From Aquanectria penicillioides (lineage: Eukaryota; Ascomycota; Sordariomycetes; Hypocreales; Nectriaceae): 64,000 nucleotides of DNA. A program made the position numbers and the translations under genes. Within the stretch, counting starts at the first letter, position 1; every line of letters starts with the position of its first letter. The notes under the pieces are model-generated. The model was given only the letters and a program-made list of their open reading frames with translations. It did no database searches and was not told the origin of the DNA. The stretch is from NCBI GenBank assembly GCA_003415625.1, contig PYIU01000001.1:3844746-3908745 (forward strand). Reading direction: 5' to 3'. Below, piece by piece: positions 56,134-64,000 of the stretch.

Positions 56134-57696
56134 CCCCAGGCGGATGAAGGACCCACACGTGCCTCATAACAGCTACAAACGGCAACTCATCCGGTTCTTA
56201 GAGGTTCTTGTTGTATTTTAACCTTCGTCTCCCGAAGTGAGTCCCGTAAATAGTTGGTGCCTCGGTGAGGTGGAGGGTTGCACCACGTGAATACTTTCCC
56301 GACTTTTAGGCACGGATCTCCAGGTCGCGCTCTGCGTGGTTTGGAGACAAGTTTTTCAATCCACAAAGAAAATAAATTCATTTCCTGAATAGTCAAACTT
56401 ATTGAGCCGTACCGGTATTTTTGTAATTGTATTTTGCACATTTCTTTCAGCCTCGCTCTCGAGGGTCAGCCCGTACACCCCAAGCCTGCTCTTGATGCCT
56501 GTCCCACGCAGTTTGCCAAACCATTACTCAGGTTGGCACATGGAAGTCAAATATGAAATTATTGAGCATAGCTGTTGGTGTGTGTATAAATAACAATTTG
56601 CTAGGATACGACTGCCCTTACAGGTAGGCCGACAGCAGGGGGCCTGGTCAGGTACTGTGCCGAGGACAGGCACATAGATCTTTGCATCTATTTGGCTGTA
56701 TTTAGAATACCAATAACTCGCAGCTCTGAACTGAACAACTGCACACTTATATTAATCCATGCAGATGATTTGTCCATTACCAACTCAATCGACGGTTCAA
56801 GTATGCTACTGATCTTTATTCGGATACTCATTTCCTCAACCTGCTCCCAACTTGTCGAGTCAGAGGTGCGCTAATGAAAGTCCTGAAGAGGGAGCTGCAT
56901 ATGCAGATTTTTGATAGGTTAATGTGCTTTGAAGAATATTCTGCTTCAAGGCTTGCTGCACAAGGGCCGAAAGTCTAGTGTCTAATCAGCCCTGAGCCGG
57001 CCATCGCACGAAAGTAATTGGATGGCTGAGCATCCCAATTAGCGAATCGGTTCTTCTTCGTTGCTCCTCAAGCTCCCCTCTAGTTCGCAGTTTAGATAGC
57101 AAGGTCTACTGTACATCATCCCCCTGAAATGTCGCCACTTGTATTCCTGGGATCGAACTGATGCCGTCACTTCGTGTCACATGGGATCTTGGGGTTGTTT
57201 CGCCCCATCTGAGATGTGTGTTTACGGCTCATTTTTGGCGATCAAAAGATCTGCAAAAGAGACCCTAGCAGAATGTGTAGCAAAAATGCCACTGGGTTTC
57301 TCTTGGTAGCTAGTTTCGTCATCGGAGTGGTGTTGAAGGCCAGGGATGATGCCAATCCCTGCAGCGCTACGAGTGACGCATTTTCCCATTATTAGGGTCT
57401 TCGGAGAGCACATATGGTATTTGGTACCATATGTAAGGGAATAACATCCGAATTCTTCCAGAGGATGAATATATATCGCTGTTTTTGCGACGTGACACAC
57501 TTTGCTTTTGTGATTCGTAGCCATCCATGAGATCAATGGGCTGGATCGCGATCGGCGGAAGGCTTTCATCAGTGTGATGTCATGAGGCTTGACGTCATGA
57601 GGAACGCTGGGGCAAACTCAGTGACGGAGCTCAACCACTGACACATCATTGGAATGTCGTGATTGGTCACGGCCGAATAGAAAAAAAATATAAGAA

Positions 57697-57704
57697 TATA
57701 AAAG
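57697..57704 (+). promoter_or_regulatory. TATA box of the small mitochondrial gene
   Basis: TATAAAAG 68 bases upstream of the start codon. Confidence 0.5.
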
Positions 57705-57771
57705 ACCGCAAGGGGTAGCATGGGCCAAGTCCTCAAGAACAATCACTTCATTTCGCATTGACGAGCACAAA

Positions 57772-58169
57772 ATGACCGCGTTTCGTGCCATCGCCACTGC
57801 ACGCTGTGCCCCGCGCATTGCCCCGCGCATCGCCCACGCCCGCCCTAGCTTCTCCGCCCTACAGACGAGGTCGCTCCACCAGGACCAAAGCCACAAGGAC
57901 AGCGGCGATACCGGCGTGATTGATGCCCTCGGCGCTGGTAACGCAAAGGGTCGCACGGGTGGGGGGAGAGACTCGGGAGCAGCTCAAAGAACGCGCCGCC
58001 GCAGCCAAAAATCACCAACCAGAGTGTGCCCGGGTTTAACGCCACGGACAAGCTCACACCGGAGCAGCATCGCGAGGTGGAGGAGCACAACCGGGATTTT
58101 GCGGCGAAGCATGATCATGGGCACAAAGCGCCCGGTGACAAAGTGGACAAGAAGTTTTGGAAAGGTTAG
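57772..58169 (+). CDS. Small mitochondrial-targeted protein of unknown function (one frameshift)
   Basis: About 132 residues after correction. The N-terminus 'MTAFRAIATARCAPRIAP' with Arg, Ala and Ser and no acids is a typical mitochondrial presequence, followed by 'TRSLHQ'. Reading the printed frame to the G6 run 57961-57966 and then shifting by one gives 'SSSKNAPPQPKITNQSVPGF' and 'LTPEQHREVEEHNRDFAAKH', ending 'DKKFWKG'. This composition is much more protein-like than the unshifted Arg/Ser-rich tail. I recall similar small proteins annotated only as hypothetical in ascomycetes; no function is claimed. Confidence 0.65.
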
Positions 58170-60636
58170 CGGCAATGGCTCGGGTTTGAAGAGGGATAGG
58201 GACGAAGAATAATGGTGGGGACTGGGAATATGAACGGGAACACATGGGAGAGAGGGCAGGGGTCCGTTTTGTGCACGCAGTGTACTTTCAGTCGTGTCGT
58301 ATCATGCCATAAGGCACAAAGGGTAACCCCGCCACGTCCGTCCAGTGACTTTTGTTCTGTGATGTCCTTTAAGACCCTGTGGCGCAACTATTTTATCCAG
58401 ACGGCCCAACCAGGCAGTATACGTACCAGCGTTACTTTGGTCCTGTACTGTCCTTATGCGACTCGGTGGCGCAAGAGGCCTGGCTATCTGCGCAAAAGTT
58501 CAAAGGAATAATCCAGTCAAGCCAAGTTTTTTTATGAGAAGCTGATGTGTTGAAACGAGGTTTCAGGTTTGCCGTTTGTAGATTGCGTTTGCACTTTTTG
58601 TCCTTTTGAGTCACTGGCTAGATCCATCGTGGGCTTGCTCAGCTCGCCTCGGGGCTGAAATCGATATCGTGCGAAATCTATTGCAAGCTCGAGACAGCAC
58701 TGGTTGTAGCAGCATTAGGCGTGTCAATCTGGATGCTGAGCACCTGGTACATTTGATAATTTCCTCATGGGAGGGAATGTATTTGCAACAATCTCGAGCC
58801 ATCCGCGAATAGCGGCAAGATATCCCATGCCGTCCAAAGACTGTCAATAAATCAGGCAGCCAAATTTGGCCTTCACGGCCAAGGCTCGGTGCGATCGTAC
58901 AACGGTACCCTACCATCAAAAGCGTGGTTCCCAACCTATGTAAGTGATCGTTTTGGCGATTCTTGTAGGCCCTCGCTATGGGGAAACAAAAAAAACACAA
59001 TAAAAGGTGTAGGTAGTGGTGCATGTAGCAATGCACAAGCCTCAAATGTTCCTTTAGGGTCTCATGATTGATTGGGTGACCGCAGCTCTGTGGCGGCTGC
59101 TTGCGACTTTCTCAAACGGTCACTTTGATCTGGATCGCTGCGGCAATCATCCCAGACCAGCCATGACTAAGCCTCGTGCGAATCATGGATGGCGACGACA
59201 AGCTAGAATTCTTCGTTGTGATTATTCCTGACGGGATTACGGAGCGGTGGTGGGATGGTGGGATGAATCGCTCACGGGGCTTATTGTTCAACTTGACGAG
59301 ATCAGAGGCAATACGAAAGTTTCAACCTCTTCCTTCCATGACCCTTGGAAAAGCTCTATGTACTTTTCAAGTGGATTTACAAGACCGAGGGCTCCGATAT
59401 TATGGATGCAAATGCGCCTCAGCTGCAAGTAACTCATGGAGGATCGTTGCCAAGGTCAACGGTCCCCTGCTATGTATGAGAAATGCCGAAACGACGCGCG
59501 AGACGCCACCCTCACGAGAAGGATCCTGGTTCAGGGATGGGGCAAGCCTGAGAGAGGCAATGCAGTAATAGTGAAGGTGGGTGGGATGGTTGATGAGCCA
59601 GGCGGGTGTATTTCCATGTGGGAAACGATGTGAATTAAGGCTTGGGCGCAGACTCAGCCGCCTACTAGTGTCTCGCGGCTGTTTTGTCCTTTTGCCTGGA
59701 GCCATCTACAGGGCGGCGGGTGGGTCCTTTCCAGGAGTCTCCCGTACCACATCAAAAGAACACTGCAGGTTGGTTTCTGAGCAAATGCCTGGGGGATTCC
59801 CGACGGCCACTCAAGGCCCGCCCACACACGGCCCAGGGTTCCTCCATCGCTGAACCCGCCCTATGATGGACATGTCACACCCCTAGCAAAATCTACGGCA
59901 GTGGCCTTTTGGTACTGTACGGAGTAGCACCAACTACCAATGCATACCGGTGAGCCTCAGACCTCAGATCCCAGCTGCCCTACCAACCAGCCGGCCATGC
60001 TCAGGTCAAAGCCAGCGCCATGAGCCCGGTCATAGGGTAGACCGCGCGCCCAAGGAGACAAGCGTGGTACGGCCGGATTGGTTTAAAAAAAAAAAAGACT
60101 TTTCTTGATGCGTCCTATTACGTCCTTATGCTCTCACTCATCGACTTCGACATCGACACAGCTGAGGTGCTCAGCCATGTGTTGTACTTTTCTCTCATTG
60201 GTCCGTGCTGCGACATGGCCTTTGTGGCAAGAAAATGGTCAGAGACTTGCCTCGGACCTGTCTGTGTCTTTTTGCTTTCAGCCATTTGCTGGTCGCCCAA
60301 AGTGGAATAGCCTGTCCCCCAGCCCATGAACTTCAACCTTCAAAGTGGAATTACGAGCGACGGATGGTCCAGCGCAAAAGAACACCAAATGATTAGGGCG
60401 GTCACAACCATGTCAAACAATCGTTCTCATAGCAAACTCGGGTCAGGCAGCTTGCCCGCATCGTCTCTTTTAAGGATAAAAAGGGCATTGCCCACCCATT
60501 TCCCCCAAGATGCAACTCATCAAGATTCGACGTCAGCAAAGCAAACCATCATTCTTAATATTTTGCAGTAACGAGTGCTGCATATCTTATTGATTTGAAT
60601 TCGCATCCCCCGAACGCACAGTAATTCTCGCCCATC
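58170..60636. other. 2.5-kb region without supportable gene
   Basis: Short open frames only, with unstructured composition. An A-run at about 60086-60096 and several ordinary AT-rich stretches. Nothing recognised. Confidence 0.45.
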
Positions 60637-60870
60637 ATGAACAACTCTCAAGTCAACGTGCCCCGCGAGAAGTGGTCCGGTAGCTCCCATGACCGCTCAG
60701 AGCAATACTCCTACAGCATGCAGACTTTCCTCGACCAGAATCGCAGGGAGTCTGTGTGGGACAACGTCGCTTCCGTGTCTCGGTATTCAACACATACGCC
60801 AACCTCCAGCTCAGGAAATTCCAATTCGAGCGTAGCTGCAACGCGAGGAAGCGGGAGCGGGCGTGAATGA
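60637..60870 (+). CDS. Small hypothetical protein, possibly continuing after an indel
   Basis: 77 residues from an ATG in good context. The first 45 residues ('VPREKWSGSSHDRSEQYSYS', 'QTFLDQNRRESVWDNVASVS') look like real, conserved-type protein; the rest is Ser/Thr/Gly-rich. If one G is removed from the GGG at 60859-60861, the frame continues 'GVNEVPTPDNLKLKAAGFM' up to a GTGAGC donor-like site at about 60917. So the true protein may be longer and spliced, with the printed stop an artefact. No family recognised. Confidence 0.45.
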   Translation: MNNSQVNVPREKWSGSSHDRSEQYSYSMQTFLDQNRRESVWDNVASVSRYSTHTPTSSSGNSNSSVAATRGSGSGRE

Positions 60871-61393
60871 GGTGCCAACACCAGATAATTTGAAGCTGAA
60901 GGCAGCAGGATTCATGGGTGAGCTGGGGCATTTCCCCCTCGGAGACAGAGATCTGGCGAGCTGACTGCGTTATCTCCTTACAGAAACCTTTTCCTTTTCA
61001 CAGGTCGAGGTTTTCTTTCCTCCAGGCCCTCGGAAACATTTGAGCGATCAATACGGAGTTATTGAAGGGTCAGAGGCGTTCGATTTGGCATCTATGGCGA
61101 CTAGGTCAGTCTTTCGGCAACATTATATAGAAGAATAATAGGCAAGGGTAGATAGGGATTTGTCAGAGTAACTATGAAATAAAGGGATCATACAAGACTT
61201 TGTCTTGTCAAATACAATCTAGCGTAAGGTTTGTTCATCATGTGAGGGCCGAAACCAACTCCGAGAGAAGAGAGAAAAATATCACCTACCATGAGACTGA
61301 GCCAAAAGTCAAGAGATGGCGAACGCATCGTATGGAATAAGCCCTTCACGGGTTGTTTGCATGTGTGATCCCCCAGATCGAAAACAGAGTATT
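60871..61393. other. Spacer, possible further exon of the small gene
   Basis: About 520 bases to the SVP26 stop codon. A possible exon follows an acceptor near 60984 and reads 'ETFSFSQVEVFFPPGPRKH', but it is unsupported. Otherwise empty. Confidence 0.35.
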
Positions 61394-62091
61394 TCAAGGC
61401 CGCTCCATCCCAGAAGACGAGCCAGCAATCTGCCCAATAGCGCCGCGGATCTGGTCCACGATCGCTTTGATCATTCCCTGAGGTTTGTTCTTGCCATCGA
61501 GCCCACGCGATGGCTCGGTACCCATTGTCGGGAGAACATTGTCACCTGCGGAGAGGCTGACGAACAGTGCGAATGGGATCAGCCAGACGCAAAGCCCAAA
61601 GTACGACGCGATCATGGTAAAGCTCGGCACGTCAGCGCGGTCGTAATATGACGTTCTTTGGTACGCGCGTGTTTGCGCGTTCGAAAAGTGCCGGAACCAA
61701 ACATAGTGGTTAAGAAGAACCAAGACTGGACGGGCGGTTAGCGCGTGTTGATTTTGAACGAGGGCGTAAGTAGTGGGGCGGACGTACTGCAGGAAAGGAT
61801 GAACAGGGGATCCGACAGCCTCACAAAGGGGAAGCGTCTCATATTGCCCAGGTAGACAACATGGGAGAGGATGCTGAGAATCGTGGCCCAGAAAGGGAAT
61901 CCATCAATGGCCCAAAGAGCCGCCTGAATCAAAATGACGGCATAGATGAGGCGCGTCAGCAGGCGTTTAGCGATGACGCTGTGCTCCTCGACAAGCTCAG
62001 ACAGGTAGTAGAGGCCGGACGCGATGGCCAGAGTCAGGAAGCAGAAGCCAATGATGGCGCCGACATAGCCGACGAGAGGAAGAATCCACAT
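61394..62091 (-). CDS. SVP26: SVP26/TEX261-family early-Golgi/ER cargo-receptor membrane protein
   Basis: Exons 62091-61788 and 61725-61394; 211 residues. Four membrane spans; 'YVGAIIGFCFLTLAIASGLY' with 'YLSELVEEHSVIAKR', 'WAIDGFPFWATILS' and 'LLNHYVWFRHFS' are signatures of the Svp26/Erv26/TEX261 family, which sorts type II Golgi membrane proteins such as mannosyltransferases into COPII vesicles. The tail is cytosolic and Gly/Ser-rich. The intron is 62 nt with GTACGT donor and CTAAC branch point. Divergent from BUD23. Confidence 0.9.
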
Positions 62092-62560
62092 GATGGCAGT
62101 TGCAGAGATCGCATGTGCTCACAAGAGTGTTGAGCTTACATTGCGAAAGGGATTCAGATGCAGGGAAGAAGGAAAAACCCGGTTGGTATTTGAGGCCAGC
62201 GCGCAAAGGACACGTTCTGGGAGAGCCGGACCCGCGTCGTGCCAATCGCGGGTCGCCCAATTTCAAGCAGTCTCGGTGCGGGTGTTACTCCGCTCCGAGA
62301 CGAGGTTGGCCTTGTTCGGACGGCAACTACTCCGTACCTAATGAATATCCGGTGGTCCGTGCTGCCGCTCGGTGCGCTATCGATAACGAAAACCACCCAC
62401 TCCGCTCCACGAAAAAGTCGGAACCCTTGCTTCAAGAAAGAAATCCGACGGAAAAGCGACGACTCGAGCAAATTTGGCACCTGTCTTCGAGCTCAAAGCT
62501 CTGTAAAGTGCATTATAAATTTGAAAACTTCATTTTGCCTTTTTCTTTCACATCACCACC
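62092..62560. promoter_or_regulatory. Divergent promoter SVP26 / BUD23
   Basis: 469 bases between divergent starts. The BUD23 leader is T/C-rich just before the ATG. No specific element identified. Confidence 0.45.
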
Positions 62561-63456
62561 ATGTCTCGCCCAGAGGACACGCTGTAAGCCACCCGAGCCC
62601 CCCACCTCAATACCCCTCCAGCTCACACTTTCGCAGTGCGGCCGACGTTCATTATGACGATATCGAAGCCCGAAAGTACACGACGAGCTCTCGAATCCAA
62701 AACATTCAGGCCTCAATGACCAGGCGTGCCCTTGAGCTGCTTGACCTCAAGTCGCCTTCTCTTATCCTCGATGTCGGGTGCGGTAGCGGTCTGTCCGGCG
62801 AGATCCTCTCCTCACTCGACCCGGAGGAGGGTGGTCCTCATACATGGATTGGCATGGATGTGTCGCCTTCTATGCTTGACATCGCCCTGCAGCGAGATGT
62901 CGAGGGCGATTTGATGTTGGCCGACATTGGCCAGGGCGTGCCATTCCGAGCCGGCGCATTCGATGCTGCCATCAGCATCTCAGCCATTCAATGGCTCTGC
63001 AGCGCCGAGACGAGCGATACCTCCCCCGCCGGACGCCTTACCCGATTCTTCAATGGTCTCTACGCATCTCTGAAACGAGGTGGACGGGCTGTCTGTCAGT
63101 TTTACCCCAAGAACGACCAGCAGCGACACATGATCACCCAAGCAGCGGTGAAGGCTGGATTTGGCGCTGGTCTTCTTGAAGACGACCCCGGCACCAAGAA
63201 TGTCAAGCTCTATCTTGTCCTGACTGTCGGAGGCGGCAGCATTAAGAAGCAGGGAGGCGATATTACTGGTGTCATCGACGGCATGGACAACGTTGACGTG
63301 TTGGATGCTCGAAAGCAACTCAAGAACAACAACACTGCCATCAAGAAGGGCAGCAAGGCTTGGATCATCAAGAAGAAGGAGCAGATGGAGAGGAAAGGAA
63401 AGGTTGTGAAATCCACCTCCAAGTACACTGGACGAAAGCGACGACCGGCATTCTAA
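62561..63456 (+). CDS. BUD23: 18S rRNA (guanine-N7)-methyltransferase Bud23
   Basis: Methylates a guanine in 18S rRNA with Trm112 and aids 40S export. Exon 1 is 62561-62583 (MSRPEDTL), exon 2 is 62637-63456; 280 residues. The start is fixed by the family N-terminus 'MSRPE' and the in-phase joint into 'AADVHYDDIEARKYTTSSR'. SAM-binding motif I 'ILDVGCGSGLSGEIL' starts at 51; post-motifs are 'GMDVSPSMLDIAL', 'DLMLADIGQGVPFRAGAFD' and 'ISISAIQWLC'. The C-terminal WBS_methylT region is Lys-rich and ends 'KYTGRKRRPAF'. An ORF read from 62239 through the intron would give a false 405-residue protein. Confidence 0.96.
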
Positions 63457-63854
63457 AACGACACTCGAGACGACTATTTTCATTTGCACGGCGTTGGTGG
63501 CTTGGCGGGCTGGAGCTTCAAAAATATGCTACAACAATTTCGGAAATTTGTTGGAATTGCCAGGAGTTCTTTAGATTCCAATGTACATATATCTTCTTTA
63601 CCGTTGATATCCCGTTATAGAAGATCCATTTTTTATTCACTTGCGGATTGGAGCAACATTTCTTGCGCAAAAGACCTCGCTCGCACCCCTAATTGCCGAT
63701 TCGCTCAGTGGTAAGTAACACTGCAATAAATCTAAGCCAGCTCGACAGCCGCCAGCCCAGCGTAATCTTTGATCATCGCTCACAGACTATAACCCTTACC
63801 AGGCATTTCTGCTCCAACCCCAAAATGCACACTCAATTCCACAATCTTCTAGCT
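63457..63854. other. Convergent 3' intergenic stretch
   Basis: About 400 bases between BUD23 and the stop codon of a gene on the other strand; presumably 3' UTRs. Confidence 0.45.
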
Positions 63855-64000
63855 CTAGCGGATCCTTTCCTCTCTCGCTATTTCCTCATCTGTAATCCCA
63901 CTGTTTATATCATTCAAGTACTTGTCGAATTCACCCGTCACCTCGATCGCGTGCCGGAGGTGGGCGAATGTCATCGGCCTACCTTTAAACTGGGCCAGCT
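63855..64000 (-). CDS. 3' end of an unidentified gene leaving the window
   Basis: Reading the minus strand from the window edge gives an open frame of 48 codons, 'LAQFKGRPMTFAHLRHAIEV' to 'DEEIAREERIR', then TAG at 63857-63855. The hydrophilic, well-balanced helical composition supports coding, but I cannot assign a family. Confidence 0.55.
   Translation of the reverse strand, partial: LAQFKGRPMTFAHLRHAIEVTGEFDKYLNDINSGITDEEIAREERIR

Larger units (their letters stand above)
55823..57771. other. 1.9-kb intergenic region
   Basis: Between two divergent starts. Contains an 11-bp perfect inverted repeat (56096-56133) near the oxidoreductase side and a TATA element at the other end. No gene is seen; the middle is AT-rich. 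Confidence 0.45.

Noticed and set aside
1269..57966. Programmed ribosomal frameshifting as an explanation of the broken genes
   Set aside because: The breaks lie in unrelated conserved genes, at different homopolymers, without slippery-site and pseudoknot patterns; one missing base each is simpler.
62239..62560. 107-codon N-terminal extension of BUD23 read through its intron
   Set aside because: Bud23 proteins begin MSRPE, and an ATG plus a canonical intron reproduces that exactly.

Overview
This window is nuclear DNA of a filamentous ascomycete (Pezizomycotina). Gene content and intron style suggest a sordariomycete, possibly Hypocreales; the species cannot be named from the sequence. Genes are compact and carry few introns of about 45-160 nt, with GTRNGT-like donors, CTAAC-type branch points and YAG acceptors. 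Both strands are used, and the families are fungal throughout: Zn2Cys6 factors, RTA1-like protein, HsbA and a quinate cluster. No tRNA, rRNA, CRISPR or intact transposon was recognised.

Layout. 1-7 kb: the end of an HsbA-type wall protein, a cytosolic-looking branched-chain aminotransferase, and a trehalose-synthase-complex protein with degenerate catalytic motifs (probable Tps3/Tsl1 regulatory subunit). 7-14.5 kb: about 7.5 kb without a supportable gene. 14.5-21 kb: RSA4 (60S assembly), a FAR1-type DNA-binding protein with Gln and Gln-Ala repeats, and MSH4 (meiotic MutS homologue). 21-36.7 kb: a complete quinate/shikimate catabolic (qa/qut) cluster, in order qa-X, qa-2, qa-4, qa-3, qa-y, qa-1F, qa-1S. 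39-42.7 kb: a fungal dynamin-like GTPase and a small DUF4267-type membrane protein. 43-45.7 kb: two decayed genes, an AAA ATPase remnant and a cation-diffusion-facilitator pseudogene. 47-56 kb: a C2H2-like fungal protein, an RTA1-like membrane protein, a Zn2Cys6 factor and an FAD-dependent oxidoreductase. 57.7-64 kb: two small proteins, SVP26, BUD23 and the end of an unidentified gene.

The qa genes form one pathway. The permease (qa-y) imports quinate. The dehydrogenase (qa-3) makes 3-dehydroquinate (or 3-dehydroshikimate from shikimate), type II dehydroquinase (qa-2) makes 3-dehydroshikimate, and the dehydratase (qa-4) makes protocatechuate. The activator (qa-1F) and its AROM-derived repressor (qa-1S) are divergently transcribed at one end. 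Two sites matching 14 of 16 positions of the remembered QA-1F operator consensus lie in the qa-4/qa-3 and qa-y promoters.

A recurring oddity runs through the whole window. At least five otherwise intact, conserved genes each lack one base (two in the aminotransferase), usually in a short homopolymer. This looks like systematic consensus error rather than gene decay. The CDF remnant near 45 kb is different: it has substitution-type stop codons and a large internal deletion, so it is truly decayed. I found no convincing wholly new system. The items most worth checking are the orientation of the regulatory pair and the operators of the qa cluster, the large gene-free tract, and the degenerate trehalose protein.
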